Assembly: GCA_005882115.1 (NCBI GenBank)
Contig: VBEG01000031.1
Span: 1 to 46,431, forward strand
Direction of reading: 5' to 3'
Length of the DNA stretch: 46,431 nt
DNA from: Chloroflexota bacterium
GTDB lineage: Bacteria > Chloroflexota > Dormibacteria > Dormibacterales > Dormibacteraceae
In this document: positions 14,105-23,015 of the stretch, in pieces
Layout: the number at the start of each line of letters is the position of its first letter
Numbering within the stretch: the first letter of the stretch is position 1
Notes under the pieces: generated by a model
What the model was told of the DNA's origin: nothing
Databases searched by the model: none
What the model saw: only the letters and a program-made list of their open reading frames with translations
Position numbers and translations under genes: made by a program

Positions 14105-15219
14105 CGCTTGGCGAGCTGCAGTGGCTTCTTGCCCGGTTCCGGTCCAGTCCAACGCGACGCGGGCCGGATGATGCGGAGGTCGGACAGCGACTCAAGGACG
14201 TGCGCGGTCCAGCCGGCGACGCGCGAGATGGCGAACACGCAGGTGAAAAGCTCCTTCGGGATGCCCGCGCCTGTCAGGACGACCGAGGCCCAGAAATCGA
14301 CGTTGGTCGCGTTGGGCCGCTCCGGGTGCGCGTCGTGAAGAATCTTCAGCGCGACCTCCTCGGTGCGTGCGGCGGTCTTGTGAAGCTCCGGCGAAGCTGT
14401 CTTCGCCATCTCGCGGAGGATCTTGGCCCGCGGGTCGTATGTGCGGTATACACGATGGCCGAAACCCGAGAAGCGCTCGTGACGCCCGTGCGCTTCCGTC
14501 AGCCACTTCTCCGCATTGTCGGCGGAGCCGATCTTGTCCAGCATCGTGCGGGCGGCGAAGGTCGCGCCGCCGTGGGCCGGCCCCTTCAGGGCCGCGATCG
14601 CACCGACCACGCACGACGTCAGGTCGCTGCCTGTCGAGGCGACGACGCGGGCGGCGAAAGTCGACGCGTTGAGCCCGTGGTCCGCGAGCAGGACGAGATA
14701 GGAGTCGACCAGGTGCACCTTTTGTAGGTCGGGCTCTTTGCCCTCCATCATCCAGAGCAGATTTGCCGCATGGCCGAGGTCTGCGCGTGGCTCGACCATG
14801 TCCTTGCCTTGGCGCCGCCGATAAGCGGAGCCCACGATCGTCGGGAATACAGCGGTGAGCGCGATCGCCTCGGCGAGGGACGGCTTGGTGAGGGACTTGC
14901 TGGCGCCTTGCGCCGAAACTACCGTGCGCAGCACGTCCATCGGGTCGATCTGACCATCCATTGCCATCAGCGCGCCGCGCGCCGATTGGTTGAGGGTTCG
15001 GGCGGCCGCCATCTGCTGACGCAGGGTGTCGAGCTCGTTTTCGTTCGGCAGCTCGCCGTGCCAGAGCAGATGGGCGATCTCTTCGTAGCCGGCGACGGGC
15101 ACCAGGTCCTCGATCAGGTACCCGCCGCGATAGATGAGACGGCCGTTGGCGCCGTCGACTTCACTGACGGCGGTTTCAGCGGCCACCACACCTTCCAGCC
15201 CTGGGCTGAACTCCGCCAC
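14101..15219 (-). CDS. Citrate synthase, copy 2
   Basis: 372 residues from GTG 15219, chosen because it begins just before SPGLEGVVAAETAVSEVDG and is preceded by a -10-like TACACT with a 10-nt gap. The catalytic residues are all in place: LADHGLNASTF, GFGHRVYRTYDPRAK and TNVDFWASV (Asp). It makes citrate from acetyl-CoA and oxaloacetate. An upstream ATG at 15276 would add 19 residues without family resemblance. Head of the long minus-strand run that includes the 2-oxoacid dehydrogenase complex, so acetyl-CoA supply and use are adjacent. Confidence 0.9.
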   Translation of the reverse strand: MAEFSPGLEGVVAAETAVSEVDGANGRLIYRGGYLIEDLVPVAGYEEIAHLLWHGELPNENELDTLRQQMAAARTLNQSARGALMAMDGQIDPMDVLRTVVSAQGASKSLTKPSLAEAIALTAVFPTIVGSAYRRRQGKDMVEPRADLGHAANLLWMMEGKEPDLQKVHLVDSYLVLLADHGLNASTFAARVVASTGSDLTSCVVGAIAALKGPAHGGATFAARTMLDKIGSADNAEKWLTEAHGRHERFSGFGHRVYRTYDPRAKILREMAKTASPELHKTAARTEEVALKILHDAHPERPNATNVDFWASVVLTGAGIPKELFTCVFAISRVAGWTAHVLESLSDLRIIRPASRWTGPEPGKKPLQLAKR

Positions 15220-15229
15220 TTCGAAACTA

Positions 15230-15235
15230 AGTGTA
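15230..15235 (-). promoter_or_regulatory. Putative -10 box (TACACT) for the citrate synthase operon
   Basis: On the minus strand TACACT is followed by 10 nt and then the GTG at 15219. This would give a leaderless or nearly leaderless mRNA. No convincing -35. Confidence 0.4.
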
Positions 15236-15307
15236 GGTGGAGCCGAATTTCGACCGGAACAGCGAAGACCGCTCATAACTAATCGCAGGGCGCGGCGTTT
15301 GCGCTGT

Positions 15308-16504
15308 ATGACCTGGAGAGCTAGAGGCTGGATTCAGCTGGTGGCCGCAACCGCGTTGCTGGCTGCGGCCTGCGGGGCTAACAATGGTCCGGCAACCGCG
15401 AATCATGCGCCGCAGACCAGCCCTAGCCCAACTGGGACTGTCGCGTCGAGCCCAAGCTCAGGTTCGATGTGTGACCCATCCCACCACTGCCTGGCGATGG
15501 TCACGCTGCGAGGCAGCGACCAACTGGTGATCCGCGACCTCACCGACATCGCGCATCCGAAGACCATCGGCACTGCCGGCCGGGCGTTCCAACTGCTGGG
15601 CTATGGTCCCGCTCTCGAAGGCGCGGGGGGCCAGTTCGTCAGCTCATCCGAGATCTCGTACCTTGGCGGACAAACCGACCCCTACTACGCCCTGCCGAAC
15701 ACGCTGTTTCGCCGACCGATATCGGGCACGCCGAGCCCGGTTGTGGTCAGGGGCGACAAGGCGGTGTTCCTTTTCGTGTGGAGGCCGGATGGCAGCGTGG
15801 CTTACCTGACCACGGCCGATCTGGGCCTGGAGTTGCATGTGCTGAGTGGCGGGCGAGATCGGGTTCTGGCAACGCTGCCGGCTCTGGCAGCCGGTGGATG
15901 CGAAGTCGAACCATGCCCCGGACCACTTCAGAACCCCGCCGACAGGTGGGACTTCCGTCTTGCCTACTCGCCCGATGGGACGCTGATCTCACTCGTCGGC
16001 AGCGGAATCAACAACTACTTCGGGGTCTGGACTGCGGCGGGCGCCAAGGCAGGCGGAACGGACTTGCTGGCTGCGGCCACGATGTCTGTGTGGTCGGGTT
16101 CGAGCCTGTACTTTCTGGACGCAAAGGGCGTCGAAGTATTGCGCGACGGCGTGATCAGCACGCTTCTTCCGGGGGTCCAGTGGATCAGGCCGAAGGCTTC
16201 GCCTGACGGCGGCAGGATCGTCTACGAGGCGCGTGACGCTCAGGGCTCGCCTCACGTTTTCGTCGTCGACACCGCTTCGGGCAAGGTCATCGATCTCGGC
16301 GGGAAGGGGCGCGCGGAGCCAGCATTCCTGACCGACCGCTATGTGTGGTACGAAGCGGGGGTCGCGTGCCTTCCGACTGCTGGCTGCGGCACGGAATTTC
16401 CAGGCATCGCGAAAGGCAAGACATATATCTACGATCTCGAGGAGCACACGGAAACGTCGTCAGTCATCACCTCGGTGATCGACGTCTGGCCGCACGCCGG
16501 CTAA
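15308..16504 (+). CDS. Exported protein (probable lipoprotein) with beta-propeller-like repeats
   Basis: 398 residues from ATG 15308. The N-terminus is a signal sequence ending LLAAAC (Cys22), an imperfect lipobox with Ala at -3, then a Ser/Thr/Pro-rich tether (about 23-55). The body shows WD40/TolB-like blade motifs such as FRLAYSPDGTLISLVG, KASPDGGRIVYEARD and VFVVDTASGKVIDLGG. Several cysteine pairs (MCDPSHHC, CEVEPC, CLPTAGC) suggest disulfides outside the cytoplasm. No specific function is recognisable. It is divergent from the citrate synthase operon; the 88 bp between them hold AT-richer sequence (CATAACTAATC) that may be promoter. Confidence 0.7.
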   Translation: MTWRARGWIQLVAATALLAAACGANNGPATANHAPQTSPSPTGTVASSPSSGSMCDPSHHCLAMVTLRGSDQLVIRDLTDIAHPKTIGTAGRAFQLLGYGPALEGAGGQFVSSSEISYLGGQTDPYYALPNTLFRRPISGTPSPVVVRGDKAVFLFVWRPDGSVAYLTTADLGLELHVLSGGRDRVLATLPALAAGGCEVEPCPGPLQNPADRWDFRLAYSPDGTLISLVGSGINNYFGVWTAAGAKAGGTDLLAAATMSVWSGSSLYFLDAKGVEVLRDGVISTLLPGVQWIRPKASPDGGRIVYEARDAQGSPHVFVVDTASGKVIDLGGKGRAEPAFLTDRYVWYEAGVACLPTAGCGTEFPGIAKGKTYIYDLEEHTETSSVITSVIDVWPHAG

Positions 16505-16511
16505 GCTAGGC

Positions 16512-16560
16512 GCCCCTCCGCCGGCTACGCCGGCACCTCCCCATGAATGGGGAGGAGTTT
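16512..16560. repeat. Double-hairpin palindromic repeat in a convergent intergenic gap
   Basis: GCCCCTCCG, stem CCGGC-TAC-GCCGG, CA, stem CCTCCCCA-TGAA-TGGGGAGG, AGTTT. It is the same length as the E2 copies and fills most of the 62-bp space between the stops of the exported protein and sufT. Position and paired stems suggest it could act as a two-way transcription terminator or mRNA end stabiliser; there is no long T-tract. Confidence 0.85.
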
Positions 16561-16566
16561 GATTGG

Positions 16567-16911
16567 CTAGACCATCCCCAGTTCCCAGCGCGCTTCTTCG
16601 GACATGCGCTCTGGGGTCCACACCGGCTCGTACACGATGTCGACGCCGGCGTCGGCGATTCCGGGCAGCGTGAGAAGGTGGTCGCGGACGTCAGCCATCA
16701 CGTCGGCGGCCATCGGGCACCCGAGCGCGGTCAGCGTCATCTTCACGTCGACGCGCTCCGGCTGGATCGCGATGTCGTAGACGAGGCCCAGGTCGATGAT
16801 GTTGACCGGGATCTCGGGGTCGAAGCACTGGCGGAGCACTTCGATCACGTCCTCCGGCTTGACCGTGGCGTCCGGCGCGACCTCTGTGGTGACCGCGGGC
16901 TGTCCGGTCAT
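16567..16911 (-). CDS. sufT: SufT-like DUF59/MIP18 family Fe-S maturation protein
   Basis: 114 residues from ATG 16911, overlapping the rhodanese stop by 4 bp (ATGA). The signature DPEIPVNIIDLGLVYDI (31-47) and TALGCPMAADV with Cys65 are diagnostic of the MIP18/PaaD/SufT group. Members help move Fe-S clusters to client proteins. As the last gene of the SUF operon, a role in cluster delivery is well supported by context. The first 18 residues are a low-complexity extension. Confidence 0.9.
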   Translation of the reverse strand: MTGQPAVTTEVAPDATVKPEDVIEVLRQCFDPEIPVNIIDLGLVYDIAIQPERVDVKMTLTALGCPMAADVMADVRDHLLTLPGIADAGVDIVYEPVWTPERMSEEARWELGMV

Positions 16912-17237
16912 GGCTTCTCAAGTGGCAGGCCCGCATCGCGCCATGCCTTCGTCCCGCCACGGAAGTTGACCACGTCCTTGACGCCCAGCGCGACCGCCAT
17001 CTCAGACGCGACTGCGGAGCGCTCTCCAACCTGGCAGACGAAGATCGTTCCGTCTTTGAACGACTGCGCCGTCGGGTTCGCGAGGATCGAGCTCAGCACC
17101 ACGTGCCGCGCCCCCGGCAGGTGGCCTTTGTTCCACTCCCAGTCCTCGCGCACGTCCACCACGTCGCGTCCCTCGTCGACCAGCCTCTTGATCTCGTCGA
17201 CGGTGAGGTCTCGAAACGGAGCCGTTTGTTCTGTCAT
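16908..17237 (-). CDS. Single-domain rhodanese-like sulfurtransferase
   Basis: 109 residues from ATG 17237. The rhodanese fold shows DVVDVREDWEWNKGHLPGARHV (CH2A-type motif) and the active loop CQVGERS with Cys68, which would carry the persulfide. It lies between sufU and sufT, so it may handle sulfane sulfur for cluster assembly; this is context-based. The GlpE-like size is normal. Confidence 0.85.
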   Translation of the reverse strand: MTEQTAPFRDLTVDEIKRLVDEGRDVVDVREDWEWNKGHLPGARHVVLSSILANPTAQSFKDGTIFVCQVGERSAVASEMAVALGVKDVVNFRGGTKAWRDAGLPLEKP

Positions 17238-17246
17238 GACTATCTA

Positions 17247-17642
17247 TTACTCCTCGTCGTCGTCCGCCAATCCATAGGCGCCGACCTTCAACACTTTGAG
17301 CGAGAGCAGAGCGCACTTGATGCGCGCCGGAGAGATCTCGATCCCCAGCTCGCCGAGCACATCGTCCTTGTTGATCCTCTTGGCGTCCTCGAGGGCCAGG
17401 CCCTTCAGCCGCTCGGTCAGGAGTGATGCCGAGGCTTGCGAGATCGCGCACCCACGTCCGTGAAAGCGGATGTCCTCGATCACGCCGTCCTTGACCCGGA
17501 AGTCCATCCCGACCACGTCCCCGCACAGCGGGTTGTCCTCCTCGTGGCTGATGTCGGGTTGCTCGAGGCGGCCATAGTTCCGCGGGTTCTTGTAGTGGTC
17601 GAGGATGTACTCGCGATAGAACTGGTCGTCAGCTGTGGCCAT
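17247..17642 (-). CDS. sufU: SufU, zinc-dependent sulfurtransferase partner of SufS
   Basis: 131 residues from ATG 17642. It overlaps the sufS stop by one base (TGATG), which fixes the start; the frame stays open far upstream, but that part is a shadow of sufS. The three zinc/sulfur cysteines are Cys40 (NPLCGD), Cys65 (GRGCAISQAS) and Cys110 (RIKCALL), with Asp42 completing the site. An insertion relative to IscU between the second and third cysteines (LKGLALEDAKRINKDD) marks it as SufU rather than IscU. It takes the persulfide from SufS and passes it to SufBCD. Confidence 0.93.
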   Translation of the reverse strand: MATADDQFYREYILDHYKNPRNYGRLEQPDISHEEDNPLCGDVVGMDFRVKDGVIEDIRFHGRGCAISQASASLLTERLKGLALEDAKRINKDDVLGELGIEISPARIKCALLSLKVLKVGAYGLADDDEE

Positions 17643-18859
17643 CACGCGAATATCCTCTGCGCTTCCTTGATCGAGCTTACGAGGCGGTCGACCTCCTCCT
17701 TCTGCGTGTAGACGTAGAAGGACGCCCTGGCCGTAGCAGGAATGCCAAGGCGGGTCATCAGCGGCATGGCGCAGTGATGGCCGGCGCGCAGGCAGACCTG
17801 GTCGCGGTCGGCGATCGTCGCCAGGTCGTGTGGGTGGATACCTTGGAGTGCGAACGAGATCACCCCCGCGCGGCGGGATGGCGGCGGGCCGTAGACGGTC
17901 AGGCGATCGACCTCGCTCAGCGATTCGTAGGCGTACTCGGTGATCTCCAGCTCGTGCGCGCGGACCGCGTCCATGCCCAGCTCGTTCAGATAATCGACGG
18001 CGGCGCCCAGGCCGATGACCTCGGCGATCGCCTGCGTCCCCGCCTCGAACTTCCAGGGCAGGTCGTGGTAGGTGGTGCCTTCCACGCGAACGGTTTTGAT
18101 CATGTCGCCCCCGGCCATGAAGGGGTCCATCGCCTCGAGCAGCTCGCGGCGGCCGTACAGGATGCCTGCACCGGTCGGGCCAAGCATCTTGTGGCCGCTG
18201 AAGGCGTAGAAGTCGCAGCCCAGGGCGCGGACGTCGACGGGCTGGTGGGGCGTGCTCTGCGCGCCGTCGACGAGGACGGTGGCTCCGGTCTTCTTGGCCG
18301 CCGCGACCATCTCGCGCGCGGGGTTGATCGTGCCCATCGCGTTGCTCACGAGGTTGAATGCCACCAGCTTCGGCCCGCGCTTGAGCAGATCGGCGAACTG
18401 GTCCTGCCGCAGCTCGCCTCTTTCGTCGATATCGACGTACTCGATGTGCGCACCCTTCTCGGCGGCCAGGATCTGCCACGGCACGATGTTGGAGTGGTGA
18501 TCGAGGATGGTGAGCACGATGAGGTCGCCTGACTTGATGTTCTTGCGACCCCAGGCGTAAGCCACGAGGTTGATGGCCTCGGTCGTGCCGCGCGTGTAGA
18601 CGATCTCCTTGGTCGACGCCGCGTTGATGAACGCCCGCACCTTTTCGCGCGTCGCCTCGTAGCGGACGGTCGCCTCTTCCGCGATGCGGTAGGCGGCACG
18701 GTGGATGTTGGAGTTGAACTTCTCGAAGTACTCGAGCATCGCGCCCGTCACCTGGCGGGGCCGCTGCGAGGTGTTGGCCGAGTCGAGGTAGGCGATGCCG
18801 GTCTCGAAGATCGGGAAGTCCTTGCGGATCGCCGCCACGTCCAGGGTGCGGATGGCCAT
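17642..18859 (-). CDS. sufS: SufS cysteine desulfurase (group II)
   Basis: 405 residues from ATG 18859. The PLP lysine is Lys224 in FSGHKMLGPTG and the persulfide-forming cysteine is Cys363 in RAGHHCAMP. VDGAQSTPH supplies the PLP aspartate. The short loop before Cys363 is typical of group II enzymes that need SufU. It releases sulfur from cysteine for cluster building. It is flanked by the Rieske protein (2-nt gap) and sufU (1-nt overlap). Confidence 0.95.
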   Translation of the reverse strand: MAIRTLDVAAIRKDFPIFETGIAYLDSANTSQRPRQVTGAMLEYFEKFNSNIHRAAYRIAEEATVRYEATREKVRAFINAASTKEIVYTRGTTEAINLVAYAWGRKNIKSGDLIVLTILDHHSNIVPWQILAAEKGAHIEYVDIDERGELRQDQFADLLKRGPKLVAFNLVSNAMGTINPAREMVAAAKKTGATVLVDGAQSTPHQPVDVRALGCDFYAFSGHKMLGPTGAGILYGRRELLEAMDPFMAGGDMIKTVRVEGTTYHDLPWKFEAGTQAIAEVIGLGAAVDYLNELGMDAVRAHELEITEYAYESLSEVDRLTVYGPPPSRRAGVISFALQGIHPHDLATIADRDQVCLRAGHHCAMPLMTRLGIPATARASFYVYTQKEEVDRLVSSIKEAQRIFA

Positions 18860-18861
18860 TC

Positions 18862-19176
18862 TCAGTCGGGCACCTCGACGTAGACGTCTGTGCCGTCGAC
18901 CTTCACCTGGTAGGTCTTCGCGGGAATGACAGCGGGGAGACCTGTCACTTTTCCCGTCTGCAGGTTAAAGCGCGAGCCATGCTGCGGGCACTCGACGTCC
19001 ATGCCCCACAGCTCCCCGTCGCTCAAGGAGAACTCCTCGTGGGTGCAGACATCGTTGAGGGCGTAGAAGTTGCCGTCCTCGGCGTGGGCAAGGCACACCG
19101 GCGTGTTGCCCGCGTCCACATGCCTCATGGAGTCGGTCGGCACGTCCTCGACCGAGGCGACGCGGTGGCTAGCCAA
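18862..19176 (-). CDS. Rieske-type [2Fe-2S] ferredoxin in the SUF operon
   Basis: 104 residues from ATG 19176, overlapping sufD by 8 bp. The cluster ligands are CTH (Cys44, His46) and CPQH (Cys63, His66), with 16 residues between, and GSRFNLQTGKVTGLPAV follows as in biphenyl-dioxygenase-type soluble ferredoxins. No membrane segment is present. A Rieske protein between sufD and sufS is known from actinobacterial-type suf operons; it may supply electrons for cluster assembly, but its exact task is not established. Confidence 0.9.
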   Translation of the reverse strand: MASHRVASVEDVPTDSMRHVDAGNTPVCLAHAEDGNFYALNDVCTHEEFSLSDGELWGMDVECPQHGSRFNLQTGKVTGLPAVIPAKTYQVKVDGTDVYVEVPD

Positions 19177-20362
19177 TGCGAGACTCCAGCTCCGCCTCCA
19201 CGAGCCTGCGCGCGTGCTCGAAGGGAATGCGGTCTAGGACGTCGCCGAAGAAACCCTGGATGAGCATCCGCTTGGCGGTTTGTTTGGTGATGCCGCGCGA
19301 CTGCAGGTAGAAGAGGTGCTCCGGGTCGACCGGACCGACAGTGGCGCCGTGCGTGCAGCGGACGTCGTTGTTGTCGATCTCGAGCATCGGGATCGAGGTC
19401 GCCTTCGCCTTGTCCGAGAGGACGAGGTTGCGGTTGGCCTGGTAGGCGTCGGAGCGCGCGGCGTGCTTCTCGATCCTGATCAGGCCCGCGTACACGGTGC
19501 GCGAGACGTCTTGCAGCGCGCCCTTGAACAAGAGGTCCGAGCGCGTGTTGCCGACGCGGTGGTCCTGCAGGGTATGGAAGTCGAAGAACTGCTCGCCCGA
19601 AGCGAAGTAGATCGCCTTGAGCTCGGCGTTCGAACCTTCGCCCGCCAGTGACGCCTCGACGCGCGTCTTCGAGAAGCGGCCGCCGAGCGTGACATTGAAG
19701 AGCTTCAGCGAGGAGTCCTTCTGCAGCTCGGCGCGCTGATCGGCGAAATGCCACACGTTGCGACCCCACTTCTGAACTGCGACGTAGCCGACCTGCGAGC
19801 CCTCGCCGAGAAAGATCTCGGTCGATCCGCTGCGGTAGCCGGCCTCGTCGTCGTGCTCGGCGATGTACTCGTCGAGGTAGTGAAATTTCGAGTTCTTGCC
19901 GGCGACGATCAGCGTGTGGGGGAGGACGCTCGTGCCTCCTTCGTGCGAGAAGTGCTGGCCGATGATGGGCTGGTCGATGACGACTCCATCAGGGACGTAG
20001 AGAAACGTTCCACCGGTGAAGAAGGCCGCATGGAGTGCGGTGAAACGGTCGCGGTCGGCGTGCACAAGGGAGAACAACCGCGGCTCGATCAGGTCGGGGT
20101 GTTCCTGCGCGGCCTGGCGGAGTGGCTTGAGGATCACGCCCTCGGGCAGCGCTGACGGCAAGACGAGCTTTTGGCCGTCGAGGTGCTCGAGCTTGGAGAA
20201 CTGGCTCGGGTCGAACCGGCTGACGTCGGTCCGCCGCCACTCTTCGTCGGTCTTGCTGGGCATCGGCAGGCGGTCGTAGCTGTCCAGCGCGTTGCGCCGG
20301 ACGTCGCGCAGCCAGCCCGGCTCACCCTGGAGCTGGTCCAGGGTCTCCGCTGTGATCCCCAC
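19169..20362 (-). CDS. sufD: SufD scaffold subunit
   Basis: 397 residues from GTG 20362, 2 nt after sufB. N-terminal helical region (EEWRRTDVSRFDP), then a right-handed beta-helix of hydrophobic repeats and the C-terminal UPF0051 core MLEIDNNDVRCTHGATVGPVD, LFYLQSRGITKQTAKRMLI and GFFGDVL. The His in RCTHGATVG corresponds to the conserved SufD histidine at the SufB-SufD interface. It works with SufB and SufC as the cluster scaffold. Confidence 0.94.
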   Translation of the reverse strand: MGITAETLDQLQGEPGWLRDVRRNALDSYDRLPMPSKTDEEWRRTDVSRFDPSQFSKLEHLDGQKLVLPSALPEGVILKPLRQAAQEHPDLIEPRLFSLVHADRDRFTALHAAFFTGGTFLYVPDGVVIDQPIIGQHFSHEGGTSVLPHTLIVAGKNSKFHYLDEYIAEHDDEAGYRSGSTEIFLGEGSQVGYVAVQKWGRNVWHFADQRAELQKDSSLKLFNVTLGGRFSKTRVEASLAGEGSNAELKAIYFASGEQFFDFHTLQDHRVGNTRSDLLFKGALQDVSRTVYAGLIRIEKHAARSDAYQANRNLVLSDKAKATSIPMLEIDNNDVRCTHGATVGPVDPEHLFYLQSRGITKQTAKRMLIQGFFGDVLDRIPFEHARRLVEAELESRIG

Positions 20363-20364
20363 GG

Positions 20365-22233
20365 TCAGCCTACCGAGCCCTCCATCTCGAGCTGGATGAG
20401 CCGGTTCAGCTCCACCGCGTACTCGAGAGGAAGCTCTTTGGTGAACGGCTCGATGAAGCCGTTGACGATCATCGTCTCGGCCTCGGCGCGAGGGATGCCG
20501 CGGCTCATCAAGTAGAAGAGCTGCTCGTCGGAGACCTTGCTCACGGTCGCCTCGTGACCGAGGGTCACGTTCTCAGCGTCGACGTCGTTGTAGGGGTAGG
20601 TGTCGGACCGCGACTCATCGTCCAGCAAGAGTGCGTCGCACTTCACGAACGACTTGCAGTTGTTGGCGCCCGGATAGATCTTGATGTGGCCGCGGTACGA
20701 GGTGCGACCGCCGCCCTTGGAAATCGACTTCGACGTGATGGTCGAGGTCGTGTTGGGTGCGACGTGGATCATCTTGCCGCCGGCGTCCTGGTGCTGACCC
20801 TTGCCGGCAAAGGCCACCGAGAGCACGTCGCCCTTCGCGCCCGGCTCCATCAGGTAGACGGAGGGGTACTTCATCGTGATCTGCGAGTTGTGCGCCACGA
20901 TGCCGTTGGCGATGAAGTTCGCGGTGTCGTCGACTTCGATGTCATAGGTTGCTTGTTCATCCGCTGGCACAACTGCCTTCACCGACCCAATGGCGGTACG
21001 AGGACGCACCATGGTGGCGACGCCGCTAAGCATGTGCTGGCCATCGATCGGTGCAGCGACCGCCAATTCATCACCGATCGCAACCGCGCTAAGTGGAGTC
21101 CAAGTAAGAGCGTCGTGTGTCGCGCGGCGAACCAGGAACTGGTGATTGTCGGTCGCGACTATTGAACCGGCTGATGTTTCGAGGCGCCAGGTCATCCTCG
21201 GAGGGTTGACCTTCGTTGCCGTGACCGGCTGAAGGATCATTTCACCGCTCGAATCGCGGCTCCATACGTGGTCGCCAACAGCGATTGATTCGATTGGTTT
21301 CGGACCGGCTTCCGTATCAACGAGCGTTCCCGCGGCGAGGCATCCGAGGTTGCCGTCGACCCACTCCATGGTCGCGTCCTGGTATGCCATCGCGCGCTTG
21401 GTCACGAGGTTGAACACGTTGGTCGACCAGTTCTGGATCGTCGTGTAGCGGCAGCGCGCGTTTTTCTTGACGATGATCTCGACCACCGCCGAGTGCAGCG
21501 AATCGGTCGTGTAGATCGGCGCCGTACATCCTTCGATGTAGTGCACGAACGAGCCCTCGTCGCAGATGATCAGCGTCCGCTCGAACTGGCCCATATTCTC
21601 AGCGTTGATGCGGAAGTAAGCCTGCAGCGGGACCTCGACGCGCACGCCCTTCGGCACGTAGATGAACGAGCCGCCGGACCAGACCGCCGTGTTGAGCGCT
21701 GAGAACTTGTTGTCCGCCGGCGGGATCACGGTGCCGAAGTACTCCTTGAACAGCTCCGGGTAGTCGCGGAGCGCCGAGTCGGTGTCCGTAAAGATCACGC
21801 CCTTCTTGGTGAGCTCTTCCTGGAGCGAGTGGTAGACCACCTCGGACTCGTACTGCGCGGAGACGCCGGCGAGGAACTTGCGCTCCGCCTCCGGCACGCC
21901 CAGCCGGTCGTAGGTCGCTTTGATGTCGGGAGGCAGGTCTTCCCACGTCTTCGACTGCCTATCGGACGCCTTGAGGTAATAGAAGATGTTCTCGAAGTCG
22001 ATCACGGAAAGGTCCGCGCCCCACTTCGGCATCGGCTTCTTGCGGAAGATCTCGAGCGAGCGGAGGCGCATGTTGAGCATCCACTCGGGCTCCTTCTTCA
22101 TCCACGAGATCTCCTTGACGATCTCAGGGTTCAGGCCACGCTTGGCCTTGAAGATGTAGTCCTCCGGGACGAAGAACCCGTACTTCTCCTTGTAGTCGGA
22201 GCCGACTTCGATTTGCTTCGGTGCTGTGGCCAT
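20365..22233 (-). CDS. sufB: SufB scaffold subunit, precursor containing an intein
   Basis: 622 residues from ATG 22233, preceded by a strong AAGGAGGT and overlapping the sufC stop by one base. The mature protein would be 470 residues: N-extein through [10 protein letters not shown]-extein from [19 protein letters not shown]. Conserved SufB features include [54 protein letters not shown] and LFYLMSRGI. The cluster is assembled on the SufB-SufC2-SufD complex. Residues 298-449 are the intein (listed separately), so activity depends on protein splicing. Confidence 0.94.
   Translation of the reverse strand: MATAPKQIEVGSDYKEKYGFFVPEDYIFKAKRGLNPEIVKEISWMKKEPEWMLNMRLRSLEIFRKKPMPKWGADLSVIDFENIFYYLKASDRQSKTWEDLPPDIKATYDRLGVPEAERKFLAGVSAQYESEVVYHSLQEELTKKGVIFTDTDSALRDYPELFKEYFGTVIPPADNKFSALNTAVWSGGSFIYVPKGVRVEVPLQAYFRINAENMGQFERTLIICDEGSFVHYIEGCTAPIYTTDSLHSAVVEIIVKKNARCRYTTIQNWSTNVFNLVTKRAMAYQDATMEWVDGNLGCLAAGTLVDTEAGPKPIESIAVGDHVWSRDSSGEMILQPVTATKVNPPRMTWRLETSAGSIVATDNHQFLVRRATHDALTWTPLSAVAIGDELAVAAPIDGQHMLSGVATMVRPRTAIGSVKAVVPADEQATYDIEVDDTANFIANGIVAHNSQITMKYPSVYLMEPGAKGDVLSVAFAGKGQHQDAGGKMIHVAPNTTSTITSKSISKGGGRTSYRGHIKIYPGANNCKSFVKCDALLLDDESRSDTYPYNDVDAENVTLGHEATVSKVSDEQLFYLMSRGIPRAEAETMIVNGFIEPFTKELPLEYAVELNRLIQLEMEGSVG
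20887..21342 (-). mobile_element. Mini-intein (152 aa) inserted in SufB
   Basis: The insert runs from Cys ([17 protein letters not shown], block A) to His-Asn (block G, GIVAHN) and is followed by Ser as the +1 nucleophile. Block B is [13 protein letters not shown] with the TxxH histidine, and block F is [17 protein letters not shown]. Only about 50 residues separate blocks B and F, and no LAGLIDADG or HNH motif is present, so the homing endonuclease is absent. All splicing residues are intact (C1, T-H in block B, N152, S+1). The insertion point is inside the invariant SufB stretch [16 protein letters not shown]. Its DNA looks less GC-rich than the flanking extein sequence. Confidence 0.93.
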
Positions 22234-23015
22234 CAGGCGACCTCCTTCGGCTCTTCTTCCGTGTGACCCCACTCCGCATAACCGGTCTTCTCCAGGCGGT
22301 CCGCGATCTCAGGCCCGCCCGACAGCACGAACTTGCCATCCACGAGCACATGCACGAAGTCCGGCTTGATGAACTCGAGGACGCGCGTGTAGTGGGTGAT
22401 GATCAGAATCCCGAGCTCGGGGCCGCGCATGCGATTGACGGCCTCGGCGACGAACTTGATGGAGTCGATGTCGAGGCCAGAGTCGGTTTCGTCGAGGATC
22501 GCGATCTCCGGCTTCAGCATCGCCATCTGGAGGATCTCGGCGCGCTTCTTCTCGCCACCCGAGAAACCGTCGTTGATGTAGCGCGGCAGGAACGAGTCGT
22601 CCATGTGCAGCACCTCGAGCTCGCCCTTCAACATCGAGCGGAACTCTTTCGGTGTCACCTGCTTCGACTTGTCCTTACCGTCGTAGCCCCGCTTGGAGTT
22701 GAGTGCCGTGCGCAGGAAGTTGGTCATCGAGATCCCCGGCACCACGACGGGGTACTGGAACGCCAGGAACATGCCCAGCCGCGCCCGTTCGTCAGGCTCG
22801 AGCTCAAGGACGTTCTGTCCCTTGAAAATCACAGAACCGCCGTCGACCGTGTAGCCCGGGTGACCCATCAAGGTGTGCGACAGCGTCGACTTGCCCGATC
22901 CGTTGGGCCCCATGACCGCATGGACCTCGCCCTTGGAGATGGCGAGCGATACGCCCTTGAGGATCTGGCGGCCCTCCACGCTGGCGCGCAGGTCTTTGAT
23001 CTCGAAATCAGCCAA
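22233..23015 (-). CDS. sufC: SufC ATPase
   Basis: 260 residues. I chose TTG 23015, which lies inside the end of sufR (8-bp overlap) and starts exactly at [18 protein letters not shown]. Walker [10 protein letters not shown], the ABC signature [10 protein letters not shown], Walker [13 protein letters not shown] and the switch His in IITHYTR are all present. SufC is a soluble ABC-type ATPase that drives conformational change in SufB-SufD. The order sufR-sufC-sufB-sufD differs from the more common sufB-sufD-sufC. Confidence 0.93.
   Translation of the reverse strand: MADFEIKDLRASVEGRQILKGVSLAISKGEVHAVMGPNGSGKSTLSHTLMGHPGYTVDGGSVIFKGQNVLELEPDERARLGMFLAFQYPVVVPGISMTNFLRTALNSKRGYDGKDKSKQVTPKEFRSMLKGELEVLHMDDSFLPRYINDGFSGGEKKRAEILQMAMLKPEIAILDETDSGLDIDSIKFVAEAVNRMRGPELGILIITHYTRVLEFIKPDFVHVLVDGKFVLSGGPEIADRLEKTGYAEWGHTEEEPKEVA

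Noticed and set aside
17247-18479. Extended frame for sufU (410 codons)
   Set aside because: The upstream part is the out-of-frame shadow of sufS. The SufU family starts at ATG 17642, which overlaps the sufS stop by one base.
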